Position numbers and translations under genes: made by a program
Notes under the pieces: generated by a model
Seen by the model: the letters and a program-made list of their open reading frames with translations, nothing else
Told to the model about the DNA's origin: nothing
Databases searched by the model: none
Assembly: GCA_022563775.1 (NCBI GenBank)
Contig: JADFMS010000010.1
Location: 1-36,392, forward strand
DNA from: Fidelibacterota bacterium
Lineage (GTDB): Bacteria > Marinisomatota > SORT01
Length of the DNA stretch: 36,392 bases
Reading direction: 5' to 3'
Shown: positions 16,445-26,756 of the stretch, piece after piece
How the letters are laid out: each line of letters starts with the position of its first letter
Position numbering within the stretch: the stretch's first letter is position 1

Positions 16445-16468
16445 CTATATATAGGCATAGAATATAAA
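16439..16468 (+). promoter_or_regulatory. Possible promoter of the heme operon
   Basis: TTGCCA (16439-16444), an 18-base spacer and TATAAA (16463-16468), 84 bases before the preferred hemA start. It is the best match in the 250-base gap after the MATE gene. Confidence 0.35.
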
Positions 16469-16551
16469 ATCGTAATTCAGGTAAATGTTAAACTTGCTAA
16501 ACAGTAAAAAATTAATATGATTTGTTCGATCAGAAGCTGGCTCAAAACACT

Positions 16552-17820
16552 GTGAACAAGCTAACCCTCCTCGGCTCCGATTATCATCATGCTCCAATTG
16601 GTGAGTTGGAAAAATTATCCGCCTCAGATAAATATATCGATCAAATTTATACCGACCTTATTGAGTCGTACATTGTCGATGAGGTCATTATACTTTCGAC
16701 CTGTAATCGATTTGAACTTTATGTAGTCTCTGATGATAATGACATTGAGGATATTCTGTCGAATTATGTTTTAAATCTGACCGGAACAGCCCTACTTAAA
16801 AACAAGCGGACTAAATATGTGTTAAAAGGCGAATCCGCTGCGAACCATCTATTTAGGGTTTCTGCCGGTATCAAATCACAAATAATCGGTGAACCTGAGA
16901 TACTCGGTCAGGTCAAATCATCACTTCGTAAATCAAGAGAAAGTAAGGCATCGGGACCATTTCTTATAAAATTATTCGAATCGGCGATCAAGACCGGCAA
17001 GAGAGTCAGAACAAGAACCAACATTGCCAAAGGGAATGCCTCCTATGCATCCGCCGCGCTCGTGAAAGCTTCTGAAGTTATCGGTTCTTTTGACGGTAAA
17101 AAAGTAATATTGTTAGGTACAGGCAAGATCGGCGTAACTGTTTCAAAGTATTTGAGATCATTAGGACTTAAGTCATACTATATCGCCAGCAGGAATAAAA
17201 GCAGGGCAAAGTCCTTATCAGAAAAATATGGCGGCATTCCCATTTCCTTCAACGAGGTAGACGAATTAATTCCCGAAGTCGATTGCATAATCTCCGCTAC
17301 AAATGTAAACAAACAAATAATTAACCGTTCGGCACTTGAGAAGCTGGGAAAATTTAAATCCCCGAAAGTAATTATCGATCTTGGAATGCCCCGAAATGTT
17401 GACCCGGATATAGCTAAAATTAAAGGGATTTACCTGTTTAATATTTCTAATTTGGATAAGTCAATTAAGAAATCTATCCAGCTACGGAAAGAATCGGTTG
17501 AGGAGGCGGAGGAGGTCGTAAAGAAAGAAGTAAAATCGTTCAGAAAATGGCATCGAAAACAGATAGAAAGCGATATTTCCAAATCTCTGATCGAGCACTT
17601 CAATATCGTTAAGGCCGAGGTACTTGCTGTCAATTGTCACAAAATGAGTGAAAATGAATTTAAGCAAGTTGACAAAATCACATCGTTGTTGGTAAAACGC
17701 CTCCTCCACCAGCCGTTGAGTTTTCTGAAAAATGATGATAGTCCACACCGTGAAATGCTCCTAAAAAAAGGAGTGCTGAATAAAATGTTCGGACTTCATG
17801 ATCAGACAAATGGTAGATAG
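16552..17820 (+). CDS. hemA: Glutamyl-tRNA reductase
   Basis: Reduces glutamyl-tRNA(Glu) with NADPH to glutamate-1-semialdehyde, the first committed step of C5-pathway heme synthesis. The catalytic cysteine lies in LSTCNRFELY, followed by GESAANHLFRVSAGIKSQIIGEPEILGQV, the NADPH site VILLGTGKIGVTV near residue 180 and a C-terminal helical dimerisation part. I prefer GTG 16552: it begins MNKLTLLGSDYHHAPIG as the family does, puts the active cysteine at 51 (50 in E. coli) and gives 422 residues. An in-frame TTG at 16522 would add 10 residues. Neither start has a strong SD. It heads the nine-gene heme operon and its end overlaps hemC. Confidence 0.95.
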   Translation: MNKLTLLGSDYHHAPIGELEKLSASDKYIDQIYTDLIESYIVDEVIILSTCNRFELYVVSDDNDIEDILSNYVLNLTGTALLKNKRTKYVLKGESAANHLFRVSAGIKSQIIGEPEILGQVKSSLRKSRESKASGPFLIKLFESAIKTGKRVRTRTNIAKGNASYASAALVKASEVIGSFDGKKVILLGTGKIGVTVSKYLRSLGLKSYYIASRNKSRAKSLSEKYGGIPISFNEVDELIPEVDCIISATNVNKQIINRSALEKLGKFKSPKVIIDLGMPRNVDPDIAKIKGIYLFNISNLDKSIKKSIQLRKESVEEAEEVVKKEVKSFRKWHRKQIESDISKSLIEHFNIVKAEVLAVNCHKMSENEFKQVDKITSLLVKRLLHQPLSFLKNDDSPHREMLLKKGVLNKMFGLHDQTNGR

Positions 17821-18763
17821 TCTGGTTATAGGTTCGCGTGGCAGCGAATTAGCATTATGGCAGGCTGGGTGGGTAAAAAAAGAACTCACTGATGCCTATC
17901 AAGATATTAAAATCGAAATAAGAATTATCAAAACTATGGGCGATCTGGTGCTTGACAAGCCTCTTCCTTTAATTGGAGGAAAAGGAGTATTTACAAAGGA
18001 GATTGAGCAAGCGCTTTTGAATGAAGAAATTGACATTGCCGTTCACTCGTGTAAAGATTTACTTACAGAGATAACGGAAGATCTGGTAATCGGCGCCATA
18101 CCCACCCGTGAGATACCTTCAGACGTGCTGATCACGGCAGATGGTATTGGATTAGATTCCCTAAAATCGAATTCGGTTATCGCCTCAGGAAGCATAAGAC
18201 GAACAGCACAATTATTATACTATCGTAAGGATTTGAAAACTACTGACATCAGGGGCAACGTCCCCACGCGGTTAAAAAAATTCAAAGAATCTAATTGGGG
18301 AGGGTTGATCTTAGCTTACTCCGGACTAAAAAGATTAGATCTCTTAGACAGAAATTGTGTTATTCTTGATCATAAGAACATGCTTCCGGCTGTCGCACAA
18401 GGGGCGCTTGCTTTACAGACAAGAGCGGGTGACACGCAAATCTCAGATACCATATCAATCTTGAACGATAAAGACTCATCGGACGCGGTAACCGCTGAAA
18501 GAAGTCTTCTTAGAAGGCTTGAGGGGGGGTGCCAGATTCCAATAGGAGCTCTTAGTACAGTTGAGGACAATGCATTGACTATTGAAGCTCAAATAACTAA
18601 TACAAACGGAGTTGATGCGGTCAGGGACAGACTATCAGGAGACCGCAATGATGCCGAGAAGTTAGGTATTGAACTTGCCGAAAAATTGTTACGGCAAGGT
18701 GGCGAAGAAATATTGAGTGAAATTAAAGAACTGATAAATTCTAACTTTATCTCGGAAGCGTAG
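17798..18763 (+). CDS. hemC: Porphobilinogen deaminase (hydroxymethylbilane synthase)
   Basis: Condenses four porphobilinogens to hydroxymethylbilane in the cytoplasm. Features: the N-terminal VIGSRGSELALWQA, the DIAVHSCKDL segment, SIRRTAQL, the GNVPTRLKKF loop, and LEGGCQIPIGA, whose cysteine carries the dipyrromethane cofactor (residue 245 from this start). The alternative ATG at 17810 (MVDSLVIGSRGS) places that cysteine at 241, close to 242 in E. coli, and may be the true start. Either start overlaps the end of hemA. Confidence 0.96.
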   Translation: MIRQMVDSLVIGSRGSELALWQAGWVKKELTDAYQDIKIEIRIIKTMGDLVLDKPLPLIGGKGVFTKEIEQALLNEEIDIAVHSCKDLLTEITEDLVIGAIPTREIPSDVLITADGIGLDSLKSNSVIASGSIRRTAQLLYYRKDLKTTDIRGNVPTRLKKFKESNWGGLILAYSGLKRLDLLDRNCVILDHKNMLPAVAQGALALQTRAGDTQISDTISILNDKDSSDAVTAERSLLRRLEGGCQIPIGALSTVEDNALTIEAQITNTNGVDAVRDRLSGDRNDAEKLGIELAEKLLRQGGEEILSEIKELINSNFISEA

Positions 18764-18774
18764 AAGGTTCAGAA

Positions 18775-19617
18775 ATGAGTAAATCTTTAAATGATATCGG
18801 GGTTTTGATTACCCGCGCTGCCCATCAGCAGACTGAAATTGAGTCGTTGATCGAGAAAGAAGGCGGGACTCCTTACTCTGTTCCTTTGATAAAAATTGTC
18901 TCGCCCGAATCGTGGGAGAGTGCTGACTCCGCTATTAGTGAATTAGAATCCTTCGATTGGATTTTGTTTACAAGCGTAAATGGAGTTGACGGTTTTTGGG
19001 GACGAGTAAAACAAAGCGGTAAAAATATAAATCAGCTATCGTCCAAAAAGATCGCTGCGGTAGGCTCAAAGACAAGAAAAAGGCTTGAAGATATCGGATT
19101 GGAAGTATCTCTTCAGCCCAAAAAATTTGACGGTGACAATCTTTTGAAATTAATTAACAATGAACAGATAAATAAAAAGAGAATACTTTTCCCCGGGGCA
19201 GAATATGGTCGAGAGCAGTTGATCAACGGTCTTGTCAATGTTGGAGCGAGTGTGATCTCGGTTCCTGTATATCGCACCATTCCAAACGATGATGTCAATT
19301 CAGAAAAACTGATTTCTCTTTTTGTAGATGGAGATATACAGATTGTAACATTCTTCAGCCCCTCGACATTTAAGGTTTTCTTGAATAATCTCCCACAAGA
19401 AATTATTGAAAAAACAATAAACAAGTTAGTGGCTGTAGCTGTGGTAGGATCCACTACATCCAAATATGTGAATGGGTTGGGGTTCAAGGCGGAAATTGTT
19501 CCCGAAGAACATACATCGTTCGGTCTGATCGAAGCTATGAAGAGTTGGGCTAAATCTTCCGGAGTCTTGGACAGTGGACGAAAGACACCAAAATTATCTT
19601 ATACGTTGAAAGCATAA
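18775..19617 (+). CDS. hemD: Uroporphyrinogen-III synthase
   Basis: A 280-residue protein that cyclises hydroxymethylbilane with inversion of ring D. The sequence family is weakly conserved. Support comes from the N-terminal VLITRAAHQQTEIESLIEKEGG, SFDWILFTSVNGVDGFWGR, the mid-protein ILFPGAEYGREQLINGL, and VTFFSPSTFKVFLNN, a standard order for two-domain HemD. It also lies 11 bases after hemC and before hemE. A tail of about 25 polar residues follows the domain. Confidence 0.92.
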   Translation: MSKSLNDIGVLITRAAHQQTEIESLIEKEGGTPYSVPLIKIVSPESWESADSAISELESFDWILFTSVNGVDGFWGRVKQSGKNINQLSSKKIAAVGSKTRKRLEDIGLEVSLQPKKFDGDNLLKLINNEQINKKRILFPGAEYGREQLINGLVNVGASVISVPVYRTIPNDDVNSEKLISLFVDGDIQIVTFFSPSTFKVFLNNLPQEIIEKTINKLVAVAVVGSTTSKYVNGLGFKAEIVPEEHTSFGLIEAMKSWAKSSGVLDSGRKTPKLSYTLKA

Positions 19618-19629
19618 ACAGCCGGACCG

Positions 19630-20676
19630 ATGCAAAATTCATTTATCATTGATGCTATCAAAGGTAAATCTGTTCCCAGAACACCTATCTGGATTATGAG
19701 GCAGGCGGGGAGATATCTTCCTCAATACCGTCAACTAAGAGGGAAAGTAACTCTGCTTGAGGCATTTCATTCTCCTGAAATAGCTACGGAACTGACTCTT
19801 CAACCGATAGAATTACTTGATGTTGACGCCGCAATAATCTATTCGGATATCCTGTTGATTCCCGAAGCATTGGGAATGTCTTTAGACTATATTCCGGGAA
19901 AAGGTCCGCTGTTTGAGAAGCCTCTCCATTCTGACCCGAATATTAAAAAACTAAGAATAATCTCTGATTTTGAAGATAAGCTGTCATTTGTTTCAGAATC
20001 TATCAGAAGTGTGAAAGCTAAGTTGGATGATTCAAAACCGCTGATTGGTTTTACCGGGTCGCCGTGGACCATTGCTGTTTATATGATCGAGGGAGGGAGC
20101 TCAAAAAGTTTCGTCAATGCCAAAACGTTTATATACAAGGAGCCGGATTTATTCAAAGAGTTGATGGAAATATTGACTGAAGCTGTAACCCGGAGTCTTG
20201 AATTACAAATAAAAGCGGGAGCTGATATAGTTCAGCTGTTCGATTCCTGGGCGGGTCTTTTGAACCCGGAGCAATTTCTTGATATTTCGCTCGCCTCAAT
20301 GAAAGAAGTAATCAAAAATTTGAATAGCAGTGTTCCGGTAATTATTTTTGCCAAGGGCGCTGGACACACTGTTGACATCTTAGCCGACAGTGGCGCTGAT
20401 TGTCTTGGAATTGACTGGGGAACGAGCCTTTTTGAATCGAAGAAAATTGTAAATAACAGAGTTGCCCTTCAAGGAAATTTAGACCCCGTAGTGTTACTTT
20501 CGGATCCGGAAACAGTTAGAGAGGAAACGATAAAAGTTCTTGAGGCATACGGAGAAGGGAACGGGCATATATTCAATCTCGGACATGGGATATTGCCCGA
20601 AACACCGGTTGAAAACGTGAAAATATTGATTGAGACCGTTAAATCGGAAAGCCCAAAATTTCATAAAGAAAGTTGA
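19630..20676 (+). CDS. hemE: Uroporphyrinogen decarboxylase
   Basis: Decarboxylates the four acetates of uroporphyrinogen III to give coproporphyrinogen III. The 348-residue protein has the family signatures PIWIMRQAGRYLPQYR near the N-terminus, IGFTGSPWTIAVYMIEGGSSK, QLFDSWAGLL, and the C-terminal FNLGHGILPETPVENV. The length is normal. It is 12 bases downstream of hemD, and its stop overlaps the next start by one base. Confidence 0.97.
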   Translation: MQNSFIIDAIKGKSVPRTPIWIMRQAGRYLPQYRQLRGKVTLLEAFHSPEIATELTLQPIELLDVDAAIIYSDILLIPEALGMSLDYIPGKGPLFEKPLHSDPNIKKLRIISDFEDKLSFVSESIRSVKAKLDDSKPLIGFTGSPWTIAVYMIEGGSSKSFVNAKTFIYKEPDLFKELMEILTEAVTRSLELQIKAGADIVQLFDSWAGLLNPEQFLDISLASMKEVIKNLNSSVPVIIFAKGAGHTVDILADSGADCLGIDWGTSLFESKKIVNNRVALQGNLDPVVLLSDPETVREETIKVLEAYGEGNGHIFNLGHGILPETPVENVKILIETVKSESPKFHKES

Positions 20677-22073
20677 TGATGGAGAAAAAAAATAATCAGT
20701 CTACGCTGTTTGATGAAAAGCTTATTAAACGCTATTCGAAACCGGGACCGAGATATACGAGTTATCCTACTGCTCCGATGTTTAGCGAAGCGATAGGACC
20801 TAACGAATTCAGAAATGAAATTGCAAAAACGAATGATTCTTCAGAGCCTGCAGATCTTTCGCTTTATTATCACATTCCTTTTTGTGACACACTTTGCTAT
20901 TTCTGCGCATGCTCAATGATGATAACTCACAATGATGACAAAAAAGAGAATTATCTCGGATATCTGAAGAAAGAAATTGATATGATTTCGAACCTTACCA
21001 AAAGCAACCGCAAAGTTTCACAAATGCATTGGGGAGGAGGAACTCCCAGCTATCTTTTTCCTTCGCAGATAGTGAGTCTCGGAGGATATATTCAAGAAAC
21101 TTTCACTTTTGATGATGATGCGGAAGTGAGCGTTGAAATTGATCCGAGAGGATTGACCCGCGAACATCTTGAAGCCTTTAGGGAGATAGGGTTCAACCGG
21201 ATAAGTATGGGAGTCCAGGATTTTGACCATAAAGTTCAGAAGGCGATAAATAGAATACAGCCCGAAGATATGACGATCCAGGTAGTTGAATGGTGCCGGG
21301 AGTTAGGATTCAAAAGCATCAATTTAGATCTTATCTATGGATTACCGTTTCAGAACGTCAAAAGTTTTCGTAAAACTGTTAAATCGGTTATTAAAATAAA
21401 GCCCGATAGGATAGCCACATTTAATTACGCTCATGTTCCATGGATGAAAAAACATCAGACCCTGATCAAGGATGAATGGCTCCCAAGCGCTGATGTAAAA
21501 CTCAAATTGCTACATCTGGTGATCGATGAGTTCACTTCTGCGGGCTATGAGTTCATCGGGATGGATCACTTTGCGCTTCCCGAAGATGAATTAGTTGCCG
21601 CTCAGAAAAGCGGAACGCTCAACAGAAACTTTATGGGTTATACTACCAAAAAAGGATGCGACCTCATCGCAATGGGAATCACCGGGATTAGTGAAGTCGG
21701 CGATATTTACGCTCAAAACGTAAAAACTCTTCAAGAATATTATGAAATTATAGATAACAGCGAATTTGCCACATTCAAAGGTTATAAACTCAGTAACGAA
21801 GACAGATTGAGAAAAGAGATCATCATGCAGTTGATGTGTCATTTCAAATTGGATAAAACATCATTCGGTAATGCATACAATCTAAATTTCGATGAACACT
21901 TCTCGAAGGCTCTCAAAGCATTGGAGCCTATGAAAGAAGATGGTCTGTTGGAAATTACGGATGACAGCATAACGGTTTTACCAACCGGCAGGCTGCTCAT
22001 CAGAAATATCACGATGGCGTTCGATGAATATCTGACAGATAAGAAGGAAAATAAATTTTCTCAAACGGTATGA
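20676..22073 (+). CDS. hemN: Oxygen-independent coproporphyrinogen-III oxidase (radical SAM)
   Basis: Oxidatively decarboxylates coproporphyrinogen III to protoporphyrinogen IX without oxygen, using a 4Fe-4S cluster and S-adenosylmethionine. The motif HIPFCDTLCYFCAC (Cys70, 74, 77, 79) has the true HemN spacing C-x3-C-x2-C-x-C, unlike HemW, which lacks the fourth cysteine. The 465-residue length also fits HemN. The N-terminal YSKPGPRYTSYPTAP matches the family. ATG 20676 is chosen over the in-frame TTG at 20673; it overlaps the hemE stop by one base. Confidence 0.97.
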   Translation: MMEKKNNQSTLFDEKLIKRYSKPGPRYTSYPTAPMFSEAIGPNEFRNEIAKTNDSSEPADLSLYYHIPFCDTLCYFCACSMMITHNDDKKENYLGYLKKEIDMISNLTKSNRKVSQMHWGGGTPSYLFPSQIVSLGGYIQETFTFDDDAEVSVEIDPRGLTREHLEAFREIGFNRISMGVQDFDHKVQKAINRIQPEDMTIQVVEWCRELGFKSINLDLIYGLPFQNVKSFRKTVKSVIKIKPDRIATFNYAHVPWMKKHQTLIKDEWLPSADVKLKLLHLVIDEFTSAGYEFIGMDHFALPEDELVAAQKSGTLNRNFMGYTTKKGCDLIAMGITGISEVGDIYAQNVKTLQEYYEIIDNSEFATFKGYKLSNEDRLRKEIIMQLMCHFKLDKTSFGNAYNLNFDEHFSKALKALEPMKEDGLLEITDDSITVLPTGRLLIRNITMAFDEYLTDKKENKFSQTV

Positions 22074-23062
22074 ACCAAATCTCAGAGAAAATCGCTGTTA
22101 TATTGCTGAATTTGGGCGCACCGGAATCTTTAGCTGACATAAAGCCATTTTTACGTAATCTATTTAACGACCCTGATATAATTGATCTGCCTATGGGGAA
22201 AATCCTTCGTCCACTTTTAGCATGGAACATTACGAGAAAACGGCTGCCGGAATCTACACAGATATATGAGAAGATCGGAGGAGGTTCGCCTTTACGCGAA
22301 CTATCGCAAAAACAAGCAGATGCGCTCGAATCCACACTAAACGAAAATGATAATTTTAAAGTTTATTTAGCGATGCGTTATTGGCATCCGTTTACGGAGT
22401 CCGCCGTAGAGGAGCTAATCACAGTAGGGATAAAAAAAGTAATTCTTCTCCCGCTGTATCCTCAATATTCTATTACTTCATCAGGTTCAAGTCTACATGA
22501 ATTTGAACGGGTAATTAAAAAAAGAAAAGACGCCGAAATAGAATTCAGATTTATACACGACTACCATGATGTTCCTTCCTATATCGACGCGCTCACGGAG
22601 AAGATTCGGGAAGGTATCGAAAAATTCAACGGTGTCGGCGATGATGATTTACATATTTTGTTCAGCGCGCATGGAGTACCGCTAAAAGTGATAGAAAAGG
22701 GTGATCCTTATGAGAAGCAGGTGCGTGTTACGGTGGATCTGGCTATGACTAAGTTGGAAAACAGCTGTCCTCATTCGATCAGTTTCCAGAGCAGAGTTAC
22801 CAAAGTAGAATGGCTTGGTCCCGCTACGGATAAAATCATACCTGAATTAGGAAAAAATGGAGTTAAAAATCTTCTTCTGATTCCGGTCGCTTTCGTGAAT
22901 GATCACTCAGAAACTCTTTTTGAGCTTGGCATATTCAACCGTGATTTAGCGATGAAGGCGGGTATAAATAGATATGAAGTCATGCCTGCTCTGAACGATT
23001 CACCGAAATTTATCAATGTCCTGAAAGAATTAGTTCTTCAAAGGGTAGCATCCTGGAACTGA
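22070..23062 (+). CDS. hemH: Ferrochelatase
   Basis: Inserts ferrous iron into a porphyrin. The 330-residue protein shows LLNLGAPESLADIKPFLRNLF at the start, LLPLYPQYSITSSGSS, the catalytic-His segment FSAHGVP near residue 200, and FVNDHSETLFELG near 280 with the conserved Glu. It starts with ATGA overlapping the hemN stop. Its position after HemN and before a protoporphyrinogen oxidase supports the classical protoporphyrin-dependent route. Confidence 0.97.
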   Translation: MNQISEKIAVILLNLGAPESLADIKPFLRNLFNDPDIIDLPMGKILRPLLAWNITRKRLPESTQIYEKIGGGSPLRELSQKQADALESTLNENDNFKVYLAMRYWHPFTESAVEELITVGIKKVILLPLYPQYSITSSGSSLHEFERVIKKRKDAEIEFRFIHDYHDVPSYIDALTEKIREGIEKFNGVGDDDLHILFSAHGVPLKVIEKGDPYEKQVRVTVDLAMTKLENSCPHSISFQSRVTKVEWLGPATDKIIPELGKNGVKNLLLIPVAFVNDHSETLFELGIFNRDLAMKAGINRYEVMPALNDSPKFINVLKELVLQRVASWN

Positions 23063-24486
23063 CTAAATCCGACAGTGTCACCGTAGCGATAATTGGTGGG
23101 GGCATTTCCGGCTTATCGACCGCATTCTGGCTTGATAAATTAGGAATTCCCGTTTGTCTATTCGAGGCAGGCGACAGGGTCGGCGGAGTGATAGACACTA
23201 CTCTGAAAGACGGATTTCTCATCGAGCATGGACCATCGACTCTTCAAGGTAGAACTAACGTACTCTTGGAAACGATTGATGCTGCCGGATTAAAAGACGA
23301 ACTGTTATATGCGAGCGCTGTTCAGAAGAACCGATATATATTGAAGCGGGGAAAGCTGGTTCCCCTTCCGCTTGGCCCGGTTTCGTTTGCGACCACAAAT
23401 TTGTTTTCTGTTTCCGCCAAGTTAAGGCTTTTAGGGGAGCCTTTCATAAAACCTTCCGACAAAACAGATGAATCGGTAGCTGAATTTGTTGTCAGACGCA
23501 TGGGCAGGGAAATTCTTGATTATGCCGTTGCTCCATTCGTGGGAGGCATCTTCGCGGGCGATCCGGACAAGATCAGCTTACGGAGCACATTTCCCAAACT
23601 ACATGCATTAGAAACAGAATACGGAAGCCTGATAGGCGGCGTGGTGGCGAAATTATTCAAAAAGTCTGAGCCTGAAACAAGAGGTCCCCGTCCAAAGATT
23701 TTCTCATTTAAAAAGGGACTTAATACTTTGACGGAGAGTTTAACAAAAATTCTTGGAGATAAAGTACAAACGAACGCCGAAGTAAAAAGTATATCAGCTC
23801 AGAACGAATCCGGTTATAATTATAAACTGACTTTTGAAAAAAATGGGACAACCGGCATAATTAACGCCAATACGGTAGTGATTGCCATTCCGTCATATCA
23901 ATCGGCAAAACTCTTAGAGCCGTTTTCATCTAAGGCAGCAACTGATCTGCGTACAATCGATTATGCTCCTATGGCAGTAGTTGCGTTGGGTTACAATCGG
24001 AATGATATTGGACATCCCCTTAACGGATTCGGAATGTTATCTCCGCCATGCGAACCTCATAAGTTTCTTGGATCTCTCTGGACTTCGAGTTTCTTCGACG
24101 GACGCGCGCCTGAGGGTAAAGTATTGCTCACAACTTTTATCGGTGGGAAAAGACACCCGGAACTGACTGATCTGCAGCCAGATAAACTTGTTGAATTGGT
24201 CCATATGAGCTTAGAAAAATTGCTTGGTATTACAAGGAAACCGATATTAGAGGAAGTATACATAAAAAAGAAAGCAATCCCGCAATACACCATAGGCTAT
24301 TATGAAAAAATGAAGACGGTGGAAGAAGTCGAGAGAAAATATCCGGGACTTTATATCACAGGGGCGTTTAGGGGAGGTGTATCTGTTGAAGATTGCGTAA
24401 CAAATGGTAAAGCCACGGCAATTAAAATTTCCGGGCAGATGTCAAAACTAACTGATGCCCATTTGACGGAGGTAACAAATGTTTAA
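23053..24486 (+). CDS. hemY: Protoporphyrinogen oxidase (HemY/PPO, FAD-dependent)
   Basis: Oxidises protoporphyrinogen IX to protoporphyrin IX. From the first in-frame GTG (23188) the protein would lack the FAD dinucleotide fold. Continuous open frame upstream encodes it: [20 protein letters not shown] and [11 protein letters not shown]. No ATG, GTG or TTG occurs there. CTG at 23053, preceded by AAGGG seven bases upstream, is the best start and gives 477 residues, the usual HemY length; ATC 23050 is a poorer option. This overlaps hemH by 10 bases. The rest fits the PPO family: [18 protein letters not shown], and the C-terminal [16 protein letters not shown]. Its electron acceptor, oxygen or another, cannot be read from sequence. 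Confidence 0.93.
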   Translation: MELTKSDSVTVAIIGGGISGLSTAFWLDKLGIPVCLFEAGDRVGGVIDTTLKDGFLIEHGPSTLQGRTNVLLETIDAAGLKDELLYASAVQKNRYILKRGKLVPLPLGPVSFATTNLFSVSAKLRLLGEPFIKPSDKTDESVAEFVVRRMGREILDYAVAPFVGGIFAGDPDKISLRSTFPKLHALETEYGSLIGGVVAKLFKKSEPETRGPRPKIFSFKKGLNTLTESLTKILGDKVQTNAEVKSISAQNESGYNYKLTFEKNGTTGIINANTVVIAIPSYQSAKLLEPFSSKAATDLRTIDYAPMAVVALGYNRNDIGHPLNGFGMLSPPCEPHKFLGSLWTSSFFDGRAPEGKVLLTTFIGGKRHPELTDLQPDKLVELVHMSLEKLLGITRKPILEEVYIKKKAIPQYTIGYYEKMKTVEEVERKYPGLYITGAFRGGVSVEDCVTNGKATAIKISGQMSKLTDAHLTEVTNV

Positions 24487-25453
24487 ACTAAAACGCAGGC
24501 CGAGACGGCTGAGAAGAACTGCTGCAATCAGAGACCTCCTTCGTGAAACGAAATTAAGCCCCGAGGATCTTATACAGCCGTACTTTATCGTACATGGCGA
24601 ATCTGTGCGTAACCCGATCAAATCGCTTCCTGGACAATTTCAACTTTCAGTCGATGAACTGATAAAGGATGCTGAAGAGGCGTTCTCACTTGGTATAAAA
24701 GCAGTCATACTTTTCGGCATCCCGAAAGATAAAGATTCGGTCGGTTCCGAGACGTGGGATGACAGCGGTATAATACAGAAAGCAACGAAGGCTTTGAAAA
24801 CATCTATTCCGGAGCTTCTAATCATTTCGGACGTTTGTTTTTGTGAGTATACCGATCACGGTCATTGCGGGGTAGTGACGGAAACAGGCGAACTTGATAA
24901 CGATGCTACATTGTTAAACTTGCAGAAGCAGGTGGTTTCACATGCAAACGCCGGTGTTGATATAGTCGCCCCGTCAGGCATGATAGACGGTATGGTCGGC
25001 GCTATCCGGTCCGCTCTTGATGATAAAGACCATACACTGATTCCGATACTTAGTTATGCCGCCAAATTTTCATCGTCATTTTATGGACCGTTTCGGGAAG
25101 CGGTTGATTCGTCACCTCAGTTCGGTGATCGAAAGAGTTATCAATTGGATCCGGCAAATCGCAGGGAAGCGCTCAGGGAGGTAGAGCTCGATATTGAAGA
25201 GGGAGCGGATATTATTATGGTGAAACCTGCTCTGCCCTATCTGGATATCATACGAGACGTAAAAGAAAGGTGGGATCTGCCGGTAGCGGCATACAACGTC
25301 AGCGGGGAGTATGCGATGATAAAAGCCGCTGCGGAGCGCGGCTGGCTGGACGGTGAAGCGGCAATGCTCGAATCTCTGATTTCTATCAAGCGGGCGGGTG
25401 CAGATGTTATTTTGACATATTTTGCGAAAGAAGCAGCGAAGGCGATTTCATGA
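24479..25453 (+). CDS. hemB: Delta-aminolevulinic acid dehydratase (porphobilinogen synthase)
   Basis: Joins two 5-aminolevulinates into porphobilinogen. The 324-residue protein has the zinc-type cysteine triad [14 protein letters not shown] (Cys120, 122, 130), [14 protein letters not shown], and the Schiff-base lysine in [11 protein letters not shown] (Lys249). The triad implies zinc rather than the aspartate/magnesium active site. The ATG at 24479 has GGAGG eight bases upstream, the best SD in the operon, and overlaps the hemY end by 8 bases. Confidence 0.98.
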   Translation: MFKLKRRPRRLRRTAAIRDLLRETKLSPEDLIQPYFIVHGESVRNPIKSLPGQFQLSVDELIKDAEEAFSLGIKAVILFGIPKDKDSVGSETWDDSGIIQKATKALKTSIPELLIISDVCFCEYTDHGHCGVVTETGELDNDATLLNLQKQVVSHANAGVDIVAPSGMIDGMVGAIRSALDDKDHTLIPILSYAAKFSSSFYGPFREAVDSSPQFGDRKSYQLDPANRREALREVELDIEEGADIIMVKPALPYLDIIRDVKERWDLPVAAYNVSGEYAMIKAAAERGWLDGEAAMLESLISIKRAGADVILTYFAKEAAKAIS

Positions 25454-26745
25454 CTACGGATCTGTCCCTCAAAAGAAGCAAGGAGTTTTTCCTAAGAGCG
25501 GAGAACGTTATTCCCGGCGGTGTCAACTCGCCTGTGAGGGCTTTCGGCGCCGTAGGAGGAACCCCCCCGTTCATTTCCGGCGGAAAAGGTTCCAAAATTT
25601 ATGATGTTGACGGAAATGAATACATAGATTATGTCTGTTCGTGGGGACCGCTGATATTAGGTCATGCGCATCCGGCTGTGGTAAAGGCTATTAAAGATGC
25701 TGCGGAGAATGGCTCGAGTTTTGGAGCGCCCACGGAGAAAGAAATCCGGTTGGCTGAAAAGATAGTAGAAGCCGTACCCTCGATTGAAAAGGTCAGGTTG
25801 GTCAGTTCGGGAACGGAAGCGACCATGAGCGCCATCAGATTAGCAAGGGCGGCGACCGGTCGTGATAAAATACTGAAATTCACAGGTTGTTACCATGGAC
25901 ATGCGGATAGTTTCCTCGTCCAAGCGGGTTCAGGAGCGCTGACATTCGGCGAGCCGAGCAGTCCGGGAGTGCCGCGAAACGTAACGGCTGATACGCTGGT
26001 CTCTCCCTATAACGATCTGGATTCTCTGGATCAACTGCTATCCGATAATAAAGAAGAAGTGGCGGCGATAATCGTGGAACCTGTTGCCGCTAACATGGGC
26101 TGTGTCCCTCCTAAGGAAGGTTTTCTTGCGGGGTTGAGGGAACGTTGCGACAGTCAGGGTCTGATTTTGATTTTTGATGAAGTAATAACCGGCTTTCGTG
26201 TGGCGTACGGCGGAGCGCAGGAACTCTATGACGTTATGCCCGATCTTACTACTCTTGGAAAAATTATCGGAGGCGGTCTTCCTGTAGGAGCTTACGGGGG
26301 TAAAACGGAATTGATGGATTTGGTCGCTCCGGTAGGTTCGGTATATCAAGCGGGAACTCTTTCTGGTAATCCATTGGCGACTTCAGCGGGTCTGGCGGTT
26401 TTGAATGAATTGTCAAATCCGGAAACATATGAAAAATTGGAACAGAAATCTTCCGACTTGGAAAGGGGACTTAAAGATGCCATCAGCACACTGAAAATTG
26501 ACGCGATTGTTCAGCGGGTTGGTTCCCTGCTCTGCCTGTATTTTACAGACGCGCCGATAGAGAAACTCGAGGATATTCCCGGTAACGCATCAGAGCCGTA
26601 TAAAAATTATTTTCACTCTATGCTTGATTCAGGCATCTATCTCGCGCCTTCGGCGTACGAAGTGATGTTTGTCTCTCTCTCGCACTCAAGAGAGGATATA
26701 GAAACTACAATTCGTAATAGTCTCCTTGCTCTCAATAAATTGTAA
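25450..26745 (+). CDS. hemL: Glutamate-1-semialdehyde 2,1-aminomutase
   Basis: PLP enzyme converting glutamate-1-semialdehyde (the HemA product) to 5-aminolevulinate, feeding HemB. It has 431 residues. Signatures: [54 protein letters not shown], and [18 protein letters not shown] with the PLP lysine at 271. The start overlaps the hemB stop as ATGA. It is the last heme gene; the next ORF is 11 bases away. Confidence 0.98.
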   Translation: MTTDLSLKRSKEFFLRAENVIPGGVNSPVRAFGAVGGTPPFISGGKGSKIYDVDGNEYIDYVCSWGPLILGHAHPAVVKAIKDAAENGSSFGAPTEKEIRLAEKIVEAVPSIEKVRLVSSGTEATMSAIRLARAATGRDKILKFTGCYHGHADSFLVQAGSGALTFGEPSSPGVPRNVTADTLVSPYNDLDSLDQLLSDNKEEVAAIIVEPVAANMGCVPPKEGFLAGLRERCDSQGLILIFDEVITGFRVAYGGAQELYDVMPDLTTLGKIIGGGLPVGAYGGKTELMDLVAPVGSVYQAGTLSGNPLATSAGLAVLNELSNPETYEKLEQKSSDLERGLKDAISTLKIDAIVQRVGSLLCLYFTDAPIEKLEDIPGNASEPYKNYFHSMLDSGIYLAPSAYEVMFVSLSHSREDIETTIRNSLLALNKL

Positions 26746-26756
26746 GCGGTCAAAAA

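Noticed and set aside
16522..16551. TTG start of hemA
   Set aside because: It adds ten residues before the conserved N-terminus and moves the catalytic Cys away from its usual position; GTG 16552 is preferred.
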